DNA of 35,762 nt from an uncultured Bacteroidales bacterium (GTDB lineage Bacteria; Bacteroidota; Bacteroidia; Bacteroidales; FEN-979): contig CAIWXI010000151.1 in assembly GCA_903916595.1 (NCBI GenBank), forward strand, positions 1-35,762. Reading direction: 5' to 3'. The number at the start of each line of letters is the position of its first letter. The stretch's first letter is position 1. Both the position numbers and the translations under genes were made by a program. The notes below the pieces were generated by a model that saw only the letters and a list, made by a program, of their open reading frames with translations, made no database searches and had not been told where the DNA came from. Positions 6,412 through 14,360 of this stretch are shown in pieces.

Positions 6412-8361
6412 ATGCCAGAACAGGACATCAGCGGCAACAAGGCTTTTCTGATCGACAAGATCATCAGGAACTATTCAGGTATTTTCGACAATCCTACAGC
6501 CGGGAGGGTGGCGATGATCAGGCGCGACAAGGTAACCCGTCCGGTAATATTTATCGGCACCGGCACCTGCGGAATCATCTCGGGTGCCTCGGCCACGCTC
6601 ATCAGAGTAAAAAAATATATTTCCGACAATAACCTCAGCGCCGACATTATTGAGGTTGGTTGTAACGGATATTGTTCTGCAGAGCCGGTTCTCGATGTTC
6701 AACTGCCGGGTAAAGCGAGGATATCGTTCCGCAACGTCACAGACGACAAAGCCGCTGATGTGCTTGACGCGGTATTTCACCACAGCCTTCAGCCCGGTCA
6801 GGCACTGGGGCAGTACAGGCAGACAGGGCTGGAGGAATGGCCCGGCGTTCCGCTAATGGAACAGATCCCCTGGTTCAGTCAGCAGCAGAGGCATATTTTG
6901 AAAAACGCCGGCATCATCAGTCCGGCTTCCATTGATGAGTATATTGCAAGAGGCGGGTACAAATCGCTTTTCAAGTCTGTTTTAAATTACCCTGCCGACA
7001 AGATCTGCGAGATCATTGAACAAAGCGGATTAAGGGGGCGCGGAGGCGGAGGCTTCCCCACCGGAAAAAAGTGGAAAGTTGCACTCGACACAGCCGGCGA
7101 CCAGAAATTTATGATCTGTAATGCCGACGAGAGCGATCCGGGGGCCTTTATGGATCGGGCCATGATCGAAACCGATCCTCACCGGGTTATCGAAGGACTT
7201 GCCATTGCCGCTTATGCTATCGGCGCCAGCCAGGCTGTTATCTATGTACGCTCAGACTACGAAAATCCACTGGTGATTCTCGAAACAGCCATCAGTCAGG
7301 CTAAAGATTACGGACTGCTTGGTGAAAATATTTTCGGCAGCGGGTTCAGCCTTTCGATGAATGTTCGGCAGGGAGCCGGCGCTTTTGTATGCGGTGAAGA
7401 AACCGCCCTCATCACAAGCCTTGAAGGTAAAAGAGGCTTGCCAATATCCAAACCTCCCTACCCGGCCGAAAAGGGCTTATGGGGTCAGCCCACGGTGATC
7501 AATAATGTAGAAACCCTGGCCAATGTACCAGGAATCCTTGAACACGGGCCACTTTGGTTCAAATCGACAGGAACCCAATCTTCAAAAGGCACCAAATTAT
7601 TCTCGGTTGCAGGCAAATCTGTTTCCACCGGGTTTATTGAAGTACCCATGGGGATCACGTTTTCGTCGATAATAAATGATATTGCAGGAGGTGTAAAAGA
7701 CGGTAAGACCCTGAAAGCGGCCCAGCTGGGGGGACCATCAGGGGTCTGTATCCCGCCTGCTCAGCTCGATACTCCTCTCGACTACGAAGCCCTTGCCGAT
7801 ATTGGGGCTGCCCTGGGTCTGGGAGGACTGGTCGTTCTTGACGAAAAGACGTGTATGGTCAACCTGGCCCGGTATTTCATGGATTTTCTAAGGAATGAAA
7901 GCTGCGGAAAATGTATCCCCTGCAGAGAAGGTACTTCAAAGATGCTCGATATACTCGACAGCATTACCAAAAGGCCAAAGGAAGAGAGTACCCATGAAAC
8001 CCTGGAACGCTTTAAGGGAGTAGTGCAGATGGAAAGCCTGGCCGAGGTGATCCGCGACACCTCGCTTTGCGGGCTCGGGCAGAATGCACCTAACCCCGTT
8101 CTTAGTTCACTCAAATGGTTCAGGGAAGAATTTGAAGAACATATCTTCGACCGCCGTTGTGCCGCCGGAGTATGCCATGACCTGCGGAAGTTCTATATCG
8201 ACGTGGATCTCTGCAACGGCTGCAATATCTGCCAGAAAAAATGCCCCGAAATTGCGATTGTCGGCACTCTTAAAGCACCCCATTTCATCATCGAATCAAA
8301 ATGCACAGGCTGCGGGATCTGTCTTGAAGCCTGCAAGTTCAGCGCAATCTATTTCAAATAG
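6412..8361 (+). CDS. hydB: HydB, NuoF-like NADH/FMN subunit of trimeric [FeFe] hydrogenase
   Basis: A 649-residue protein with the standard HydB layout. An N-terminal thioredoxin-like [2Fe-2S] domain (GTGTCGIISGA, then GCNGYCSAEP) is followed by the NuoF core. The glycine-rich NADH/FMN loop GLRGRGGGGFPTGKKW lies near residue 206 and NADESDPGAFMDR follows it. An SLBB region comes next, then a [4Fe-4S] motif ESCGKCIPCREGT near residue 497. The C-terminal bacterial ferredoxin (CNGCNICQKKC and CTGCGICLEAC, about 601-645) is the extension that distinguishes HydB from complex I NuoF. It binds NAD(H) and FMN and is the site where electrons from NADH are joined with or split from ferredoxin in electron-bifurcating enzymes. 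Whether this particular enzyme bifurcates cannot be told from sequence. It lies between hydC and hydA with gaps of 1 and 7 bp. Confidence 0.95.
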   Translation: MPEQDISGNKAFLIDKIIRNYSGIFDNPTAGRVAMIRRDKVTRPVIFIGTGTCGIISGASATLIRVKKYISDNNLSADIIEVGCNGYCSAEPVLDVQLPGKARISFRNVTDDKAADVLDAVFHHSLQPGQALGQYRQTGLEEWPGVPLMEQIPWFSQQQRHILKNAGIISPASIDEYIARGGYKSLFKSVLNYPADKICEIIEQSGLRGRGGGGFPTGKKWKVALDTAGDQKFMICNADESDPGAFMDRAMIETDPHRVIEGLAIAAYAIGASQAVIYVRSDYENPLVILETAISQAKDYGLLGENIFGSGFSLSMNVRQGAGAFVCGEETALITSLEGKRGLPISKPPYPAEKGLWGQPTVINNVETLANVPGILEHGPLWFKSTGTQSSKGTKLFSVAGKSVSTGFIEVPMGITFSSIINDIAGGVKDGKTLKAAQLGGPSGVCIPPAQLDTPLDYEALADIGAALGLGGLVVLDEKTCMVNLARYFMDFLRNESCGKCIPCREGTSKMLDILDSITKRPKEESTHETLERFKGVVQMESLAEVIRDTSLCGLGQNAPNPVLSSLKWFREEFEEHIFDRRCAAGVCHDLRKFYIDVDLCNGCNICQKKCPEIAIVGTLKAPHFIIESKCTGCGICLEACKFSAIYFK

Positions 8362-8368
8362 CGAAAGT

Positions 8369-10081
8369 ATGCTTCTTACGATCGAAATAAACGGCCGGCA
8401 GACTACTGCCAAACGCGGGGAGACAATACTTACGGCGCTGAACCGCACCGGCGTGAAAGTCCCCACGCTCTGCCATCTCAGCAACTTCTCACCCGGCGGA
8501 GCATGCCGCATGTGCGTGGTGGAAGTTGAAGGCCTCTCCCACCTTGTCCCGGCCTGCTCCTATCAGGTTGAAGAGTGGATGAAGATTTTTACTCATTCCC
8601 CCAGGGTACTTAAAGCCAGGAAAACCCTGGTGGAACTGCTTCTTGCCAATCATCCCGACGACTGTCTTTACTGCGACCGAAGCGGAACCTGTGAGCTGCA
8701 GGGCTTATCGGAAGAACTCCAGGTGAGGGAAAGAAAATACCTCAGCAAACGTACCCCTGTGCAGATCGACAAAGCCTGCCCCTCAATCCAGAGAGATCCT
8801 GCCAAATGTGTGCTTTGCGGACGCTGTAGCAGAATTTGCAGCGAGGTCATGGGTGTTGCTGCTATCGATGCGGTGGGAAGAGGTTTCCATACTCGCATCG
8901 GCACCTCGTATAACAAAGGACTGAATGTAAATGCATGCGTCAGATGCGGGCAGTGTGTGATGGGTTGCCCCACGGCGGCCCTCACCGAAAGAAGCTCCAT
9001 CAGCCAGGTTATGGAAGCCCTGGATAACAAGGAACTGCATACCGTGGTCCAGTTTTCTCCCACCCTTCCCGCTGCAATTGCCGAGGAGTTTGGATTAAAA
9101 TCGAACAAGGACATCCTCAGCCTGCTGCGTTCTGTTTTTAAAAAGATGGGGTTCCGTCAGAGTTTCGATATCTCTCTGGCCGCCGATATCAACATCATGG
9201 AAGAAGCGGCTTTGTTTCCCGAAAGCGGCTCTGCAAATCCCGGTCTTCCGCTCTTTACAAGCTGCTGCCCCGCGTGGGTAAGGTACGTGAAAAATCTCAG
9301 GCCTGAGTTTGCTCACTGTCTTTCGACCGTGAAATCGCCTCAGCAGATCATGGGAACCCTCATCAAAAAATACATCACAAGCAACGCCGGGATCAAAACC
9401 GAAAACGTATTCGTAGTCTCTGTTATGCCCTGCACCGCGAAAAAAGCGGAAGCCGAAGATGACGGCAGCACGCCTAAACCTGTGAATGCAGTCATCACCA
9501 CAAGGGAACTCGTGAAGATGATCAGGCTTCTGGGGATAGACATCAGCAGCCTTGAACCCGAACCGTCCGATACATCCTATGCCATGAGCAGCTCTTCGGG
9601 AAGGCTTTTCGGAGTCTCGGGAGGCCATCTCGAAGGGCTGATGCGCAGTATACATTTCATGAGCTCCGGGCAGGAACTGAGTCCGGCAAAAATCACTGAC
9701 CTCAGGGGACTGAAGTCCAGAAAAGAAGCCCGGGTGAGGATCAACAAACAACAGGTAAACATAGTGGCCGTGAGTGGTCTGGCCAATGCCATTGCCCTCC
9801 TCGATGAGATCGCCCGCGGAAATAATTCCTTTCAGATAGTCGAAGTAATGGCCTGTGAGAACGGCTGTATCAACGGGGGCGGACAGAAAATCGGCTCTGA
9901 CGAAAAAAATATGAAAGCAAGGATGAAAGCCCTGTATGACGCTGATGAGGAAGAGATCGTAAAGCAAGCTCACAAGAACCCTGTTCTCACCGAACTTGCA
10001 AACAAATTCCTGTCGAAGCCGAACAGCCCCGGGAACCGCGAAATTCTGCATACCATTCACACCCAGACCGACGGCAAATGA
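8369..10081 (+). CDS. hydA: HydA, catalytic [FeFe] hydrogenase subunit
   Basis: A 570-residue catalytic hydrogenase, close in length and residue numbering to clostridial CpI. Order: [2Fe-2S] ferredoxin domain (CHLSNFSPGGACRMC), His/Cys [4Fe-4S] motif (HPDDCLYCDRSGTC), two [4Fe-4S] motifs (CVLCGRCSRIC, CVRCGQCVMGC) and the H-cluster domain. Motif 1 TSCCPAW supplies the proton-shuttle C299 and ligand C300. Motif 2 MPCTAKKAE supplies C355. Motif 3 is MACENGCINGGGQ, with ligands C496 and C500; the usual Pro-Gly after the first Cys is Glu-Asn. All residues needed for activity are present. The ATG at 8369 starts right before the ferredoxin fold and gives normal length; longer readings run back into hydB. 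It ends in a 4-bp ATGA overlap with the sensor kinase gene, showing translational coupling. Confidence 0.95.
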   Translation: MLLTIEINGRQTTAKRGETILTALNRTGVKVPTLCHLSNFSPGGACRMCVVEVEGLSHLVPACSYQVEEWMKIFTHSPRVLKARKTLVELLLANHPDDCLYCDRSGTCELQGLSEELQVRERKYLSKRTPVQIDKACPSIQRDPAKCVLCGRCSRICSEVMGVAAIDAVGRGFHTRIGTSYNKGLNVNACVRCGQCVMGCPTAALTERSSISQVMEALDNKELHTVVQFSPTLPAAIAEEFGLKSNKDILSLLRSVFKKMGFRQSFDISLAADINIMEEAALFPESGSANPGLPLFTSCCPAWVRYVKNLRPEFAHCLSTVKSPQQIMGTLIKKYITSNAGIKTENVFVVSVMPCTAKKAEAEDDGSTPKPVNAVITTRELVKMIRLLGIDISSLEPEPSDTSYAMSSSSGRLFGVSGGHLEGLMRSIHFMSSGQELSPAKITDLRGLKSRKEARVRINKQQVNIVAVSGLANAIALLDEIARGNNSFQIVEVMACENGCINGGGQKIGSDEKNMKARMKALYDADEEEIVKQAHKNPVLTELANKFLSKPNSPGNREILHTIHTQTDGK

Positions 10082-12057
10082 CACAGACCTCCCACAGGCA
10101 GCTGGTCTTTACAGTAAAAGATAAATGCCGCGTTTGCTATACCTGCGTAAGAGAATGTCCGGTCAAGGCAATCAAGATCATCAACGGCCAGGCCGAAGTG
10201 ATCAACGAACGATGCATCGGATGCGGGAACTGTGTTAAAGTTTGCAGTCAGGGAGCAAAATATTCCCTCCGTTCTATTGATGAAGTGAATGAGCTTCTAC
10301 GGTCAGAGCAAAAGGTTGCAGCATGTATCGCCCCCAGTTTCCCGGCCGAGTTCAGTGAGATCCCCGACTTCCGCTTTCTGGTTGGAATGATCAGACAGCT
10401 GGGCTTCGATTACGTGACCGAAGTATCGTTCGGGGCTGATATGGTGGCCCGGGAATATGAAAGCATGATCAAAAACAATCAGGGAGGCGGACAAATAAGT
10501 TCCGACTGCCCCGCGATTGTCTATTTTATCAGGCATTACCATCCTGAACTCGTGAAACACCTGTCACCTATTGCCTCCCCAATGCTGGCGATGAGCAGGA
10601 TCATGAAAAAAAAATACGGCGACGACCTGAAAGTGGTCTTTATCGGACCCTGTTTCGCGAAAAAAGCCGAGTCGGAAGAGATCGACGAAGCTCTTACTTT
10701 CAGAGAACTCCGGGACATGTTTCAGGAGAAGGAAATACAATGGGAAAGCGCCAACCCTTCGGAATTCGACCCCCCGGCCAGCTGGAAAGGAGCTATCTTC
10801 CCGATCAGCCGAGGCCTGTATTTCACAGCTAACTCGGCGGAGACTATCCCCGAGGAACAGCTCGTGATCGCCGAAGGCAGGGTTAACTTTAAAGAAGCTG
10901 TAAGAGAGTTTGAAGAAGGATTTATCCGTAACAAACACCTGATGCTTCTCTGTTGCGAAGGTTGCATTATGGGGCCGGGCATGTCGCCCGGCGGAAAACG
11001 TTTTGCCCGGGGAGCGGCCGTGGGAGAATATGTTCTCAGGAAACTGAAAACCGTCGACAAACAGCAATGGGAACTCGACGTTACAGAATTCAGCGGCCTG
11101 GATTTTTCTCAGGAATTTACACCTGAGGACCGCCGGTTCGAGATCCCTTCGGAAGATAAAATACTGGAAGCCCTGCATGCCATGGGCAAGTTCAAACCCG
11201 AAGATCACCTGAACTGCGGCACCTGCGGATACGATACCTGTGTGGAACATGCCATCGCTATAGTAAAAGGCCTGGCCGAGACTGAGATGTGCCTGCCCTT
11301 TACTATTGAAAAACTGCACGACTCAATAAATAACCTCAACGTGTCCAATGAAAAACTGGCCCGGGCCCGTCAGGCATTGAAACAGTCGGAAAAACTGGCC
11401 CATATGGGTCAGCTCTCGGCAGGAATAGCTCATGAACTGAACAACCCGCTCGGGGTTATCACCATGTATTCTAATATCCTGATTGACGAAGCCCCCGAAA
11501 ATGACCCCGTGAGGGCTGACCTGAAGCTGATTGCCGAACAGGCTGAACGCTGTAAGAAAATCGTAAGCGGATTACTGAACTTCGCCAGAAAAAACCAGGT
11601 CACCCTGAGTGTGACGGATGTGGTGAAATTTACCCGCCACAGCATCGACTCGATCATAAAACCCGAAAACATCGAAATAATCTTCGAACAAAAGATCGCC
11701 AACCCCCAGGCCAGGCTTGATATTGATCAGATGATGCAGGTTCTTACCAACCTCGAGAAAAACGCAGTGGAAGCAATGCCCGGCGGGGGAAAACTCACTA
11801 TAGGCGTTGAAGGAGACGAGGAAGAGATCCGCTTTATCATCGCCGATACCGGTACAGGGATATCCAAACAGCATATGGAAAAAATCTTTACCCCGTTCTT
11901 CACAACCAAAGAAATGGGAAAAGGAACCGGGCTGGGCCTTGCCCTCATCTATGGAATTGTAAAAATGCATAAAGGAAAAATACATGTTGATTCAAATAAC
12001 GATCCCGCGGCAGGGAATACAGGGACTACGTTCACGATCACGCTGCCGAGGACATAA
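10078..12057 (+). CDS. HydS-type sensory [FeFe] hydrogenase fused to a histidine kinase
   Basis: A 659-residue fusion. Residues 1 to about 70 hold two [4Fe-4S] ferredoxin motifs (CRVCYTCVREC, CIGCGNCVKVC). Next comes an H-cluster domain with sensory-type motifs: SSDCPAI (C144; the proton-shuttle Cys is replaced by Asp), IGPCFAKKAE (C192) and LLCCEGCIMGPG (C292 and C296). All four expected cubane cysteines are therefore present. A four-Cys Fe-S module (CGTCGYDTC and a later Cys) follows near residue 385, then a short coiled coil. The histidine kinase has HisKA GIAHELNNPLG with H452, an N box near 560 and G boxes DTGTGI and GKGTGLGLAL. It probably senses H2 or cluster redox state and phosphorylates a receiver encoded next door. 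It lies in the hydCBA operon with a 4-bp overlap, so sensor and enzyme are made together. Confidence 0.9.
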   Translation: MTQTSHRQLVFTVKDKCRVCYTCVRECPVKAIKIINGQAEVINERCIGCGNCVKVCSQGAKYSLRSIDEVNELLRSEQKVAACIAPSFPAEFSEIPDFRFLVGMIRQLGFDYVTEVSFGADMVAREYESMIKNNQGGGQISSDCPAIVYFIRHYHPELVKHLSPIASPMLAMSRIMKKKYGDDLKVVFIGPCFAKKAESEEIDEALTFRELRDMFQEKEIQWESANPSEFDPPASWKGAIFPISRGLYFTANSAETIPEEQLVIAEGRVNFKEAVREFEEGFIRNKHLMLLCCEGCIMGPGMSPGGKRFARGAAVGEYVLRKLKTVDKQQWELDVTEFSGLDFSQEFTPEDRRFEIPSEDKILEALHAMGKFKPEDHLNCGTCGYDTCVEHAIAIVKGLAETEMCLPFTIEKLHDSINNLNVSNEKLARARQALKQSEKLAHMGQLSAGIAHELNNPLGVITMYSNILIDEAPENDPVRADLKLIAEQAERCKKIVSGLLNFARKNQVTLSVTDVVKFTRHSIDSIIKPENIEIIFEQKIANPQARLDIDQMMQVLTNLEKNAVEAMPGGGKLTIGVEGDEEEIRFIIADTGTGISKQHMEKIFTPFFTTKEMGKGTGLGLALIYGIVKMHKGKIHVDSNNDPAAGNTGTTFTITLPRT

Positions 12058-12058
12058 T

Positions 12059-12128
12059 AAATGGTGAAATGGTGAAATGGTGAAATGGTGAAATGGTGAA
12101 ATGGTGAAATGGTGAAATGGTGAAATGG
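12059..12128. repeat. ATGGTGAA tandem repeat inside the hydrogenase operon
   Basis: About 8.5 copies of ATGGTGAA begin two bases after the sensor-kinase stop (TAA at 12055-12057) and run up to the response-regulator start. The last unit is slightly altered (ATGGCGAA). It fills the whole intergenic gap and so would lie in the mRNA, directly upstream of the regulator's ribosome-binding region. Confidence 0.9.
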
Positions 12129-12136
12129 CGAAACAT

Positions 12137-12538
12137 ATGAGCATTACAAAGAAAACCATCCTACTCGTCGACGACGATCAGGATTATCTGTACCAGATGA
12201 AAACCAGGGTCGAATCGTTCGGATTCCAGACCATGCTGGCCGAAAGCCAGAAAGAAGCTGAAGATCTTATCGAAACGACTAAGCCTGATCTTGCTATTCT
12301 TGACCTGATGATGGAGAACGAAGACAGCGGGTTCATCCTCTGTTATAAAATGAAGAAAAAGTACCCAGGCGTTCCTATTATCATTGCTACGGGTGTTGCT
12401 GCCGAGACCGGGATCAGCTTCGACATCAACGACGAGAACAACAGAAAATGGATCAGGGCCGACCGCTTCCTTGAGAAAGGGATCAGATCGGAAAAACTTA
12501 AAGAGGAAATTGAGCTGTTGTTAAAAATTAACAACTGA
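12137..12538 (+). CDS. Single-domain response regulator (CheY-like)
   Basis: A 133-residue receiver domain and nothing else. The acidic pocket is D12-D13, the phosphoacceptor is D56 (LAILDLMM), the switch Thr/Ser region is IIATG and the conserved Lys is in FLEKG. There is no DNA-binding or enzymatic output, so it likely shuttles phosphate or acts by protein contact. Its natural donor is the HydS-kinase 80 bp upstream. ATG 12137 is preferred: the in-frame ATG at 12125 lies in the degenerate last unit of the 8-bp repeat, adding only four residues. Confidence 0.88.
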   Translation: MSITKKTILLVDDDQDYLYQMKTRVESFGFQTMLAESQKEAEDLIETTKPDLAILDLMMENEDSGFILCYKMKKKYPGVPIIIATGVAAETGISFDINDENNRKWIRADRFLEKGIRSEKLKEEIELLLKINN

Positions 12539-12562
12539 TGTAAAAGAATTGGTTTTTTAACT

Positions 12563-12570
12563 TATTTTTG
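12563..12570 (+). promoter_or_regulatory. Possible internal -7 box before the receiver-kinase gene
   Basis: TATTTTTG fits TAnnTTTG and lies 16 bp before the ATG at 12587, within the 48-bp gap after the response regulator. The sequence CTTATTTTTG is identical to that ahead of hydC. No properly spaced -33 element is visible. Confidence 0.3.
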
Positions 12571-12586
12571 ATGTGATTTAATTAAC

Positions 12587-13720
12587 ATGTCTACCCTTAA
12601 AATTCTTGTAATCGACGATGAACCAGGCATCAGGAGCGGCATCAGCCGTATTCTGCGCAACTTCCGGGTCGATTATCCATTCATGGAAGAAGCCTTCGAC
12701 TTTGAGGTGAATGAGGCGCCTACCGGTGAAGAAGGGATTGAATTGATTGAAAAAGACAAACCCGATATTCTTCTTCTCGACAATAAACTGCCTGGCATAC
12801 AAGGGATAGAAGTGCTGGAATACATCAGAAAAAAACAGATGAATATCATCGTGGTGATGATTACATCGTATGCCTCGCTCGAACTTGCCGTAAAAGCCAC
12901 AAGCGACGGGGCTTATGACTTCATTCCAAAACCCTTTACCCCTCAGGAGCTTAAATCGTCGATAGAAAACATCACCAAACGGGTGTTCCTGAAGAAAATG
13001 ACCAGCAAACTTCAGGAAACGGGCAAACAGATCAGGTTTCAGTTCCTTAGTGTTCTGTCTCATGAACTAAAAGCGCCCCTGAATTCTATTGAAGGTTACC
13101 TGCAGATGATTCACGAACGTCAGGCCGGTCCACAGCTTGAAAGTTACGACTACATGATTGATCGTATGCTGCACAGAATCAATGGAATGCGAACGCTGAT
13201 CATGGACCTGCTCGATCTCACAAAAGTGGAATCAGGCAAGGGAAAACGGGATGTGAAAGAAGTCAGGCTGTCTGATGTGGCCCGCACCGCAATTGATACC
13301 ATGCGGCCGTATTCAATACAAAAAGACATCCGTCTCGACCTGCTTGGCGATGAAAATGTTACGGTGATGGCCGACAATGAGGAAATGGAAATTATTTTCA
13401 ATAATCTCATCAGCAATGCAATAAAATACAATAAAACAGGAGGCAGGGTGAGTTGCACTCTGAGTGAGCGCGATAATTGTATTGAAATATTGGTTGAAGA
13501 CACGGGAATCGGAATGACGACTGAAGAAATTAACAGAATTTTTGACGATTTTGTGAGAATTAAAAACGAAAAGACGAAACATATAGCCGGCACCGGACTT
13601 GGACTTTCGATCGTGAAAAAGCTGGTCGACAGCTATCATGGAACGATTGAAGTAACCAGTGAGCCGGACCTGGGCAGTATATTCAAAGTTAAACTTCCAA
13701 CCGATAAGCCATGTTCATAA
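12587..13720 (+). CDS. Receiver-histidine kinase hybrid (REC-HisKA-HATPase)
   Basis: A 377-residue soluble protein. It starts with a receiver domain (residues 1-125; acidic pocket D10-D11, phosphoacceptor D65 in ILLLDNKLPG, Lys in FIPKPF). It ends with a histidine kinase (HisKA LSHELKAPLNS with H159; N box near 270; G boxes DTGIGM and GTGLGLSIV). Receiver-first kinases are usually driven by phosphorylation from another kinase, so this may be a second tier below the HydS-kinase. There is no membrane segment and no separate sensory domain. The 3' end overlaps rex by 10 bp (ATGTTCATAA). No DNA-binding regulator is encoded in the cascade except Rex, which is not a receiver protein. Confidence 0.88.
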   Translation: MSTLKILVIDDEPGIRSGISRILRNFRVDYPFMEEAFDFEVNEAPTGEEGIELIEKDKPDILLLDNKLPGIQGIEVLEYIRKKQMNIIVVMITSYASLELAVKATSDGAYDFIPKPFTPQELKSSIENITKRVFLKKMTSKLQETGKQIRFQFLSVLSHELKAPLNSIEGYLQMIHERQAGPQLESYDYMIDRMLHRINGMRTLIMDLLDLTKVESGKGKRDVKEVRLSDVARTAIDTMRPYSIQKDIRLDLLGDENVTVMADNEEMEIIFNNLISNAIKYNKTGGRVSCTLSERDNCIEILVEDTGIGMTTEEINRIFDDFVRIKNEKTKHIAGTGLGLSIVKKLVDSYHGTIEVTSEPDLGSIFKVKLPTDKPCS

Positions 13721-14352
13721 AAAACCTACCCCACAAAACTGTGGAACGTCTCAGCCAGTATCGTCGTGCTCTTCTAATGATCTTATCGAAAGACAAGACT
13801 CATGTGTTCTCGCATGAGATAGCCCAGATGCTTCATATCACACCTGTTCAGGTAAGACGCGACCTGATGCTTATCGGGTATTCCGGCAACCTGAGAAAAG
13901 GTTATGACATCAAGGAACTGATAGAACTTATCGGAAAAATTATTGATTCGGAGCGCGGACAGCGTGTTGCCGTTGTAGGTCTCGGGAACCTCGGCAAGGC
14001 ATTCATCAGCTATTTCAAGGGGAAACGTTCCAAGCTGAGTATGATTGCCGCCTTCGACACCAATCCCGAAAAAATCAACAGGGTATTCGACGGAGTTCCC
14101 TGTCACCACATCAACCAGATGGCCGAGATCATCAAACAGAACAACATTTCGATAGGAATCATTACCGTGCCTGCCGAAAACGCCCCTGAAATTGCCGAAG
14201 CCCTTGTCCTTGCCGGGATTAAAGGAATCCTCAATTATACTCCAAAGCCACTGAATGTTCCTGCCTACGTGTACCTCGAAGAATATGACATGATCACTTC
14301 TCTTGAAAAAGTTGCGTTCTTCGCGAAGAAAAATGACGAACGATTTAAGTAA
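13711..14352 (+). CDS. rex: Redox-sensing transcriptional repressor Rex
   Basis: A 213-residue Rex protein of normal length. Residues 1-80 form the winged-helix DNA-binding domain with the recognition sequence TPVQVRRDLMLIGYSGN. A Rossmann fold follows, with VVGLGNLGKAF (G90-x-G92-x-x-G95) and FDTNPEKIN, which bind NAD(H). The C-terminal swapped helix (MITSLEKVAFF) is present. Rex releases DNA when NADH rises and thereby derepresses fermentative and hydrogenase genes in many anaerobes. Its position as last regulatory gene of the hydrogenase operon, and Rex-like sites ahead of hydC, suggest control of this operon and of itself. It overlaps the upstream kinase gene by 10 bp. Confidence 0.93.
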   Translation: MFIKNLPHKTVERLSQYRRALLMILSKDKTHVFSHEIAQMLHITPVQVRRDLMLIGYSGNLRKGYDIKELIELIGKIIDSERGQRVAVVGLGNLGKAFISYFKGKRSKLSMIAAFDTNPEKINRVFDGVPCHHINQMAEIIKQNNISIGIITVPAENAPEIAEALVLAGIKGILNYTPKPLNVPAYVYLEEYDMITSLEKVAFFAKKNDERFK

Positions 14353-14360
14353 GACCTGAA

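Noticed and set aside
9095-10084. 329-codon open frame antisense to hydA
   Set aside because: It lies wholly within the strongly supported hydA and has no domain or ribosome-binding context; long antisense frames are expected from the codon bias of this gene.
10564-11319. 251-codon open frame antisense to the HydS-kinase gene
   Set aside because: Fully covered by a conserved gene on the plus strand; no recognisable protein.
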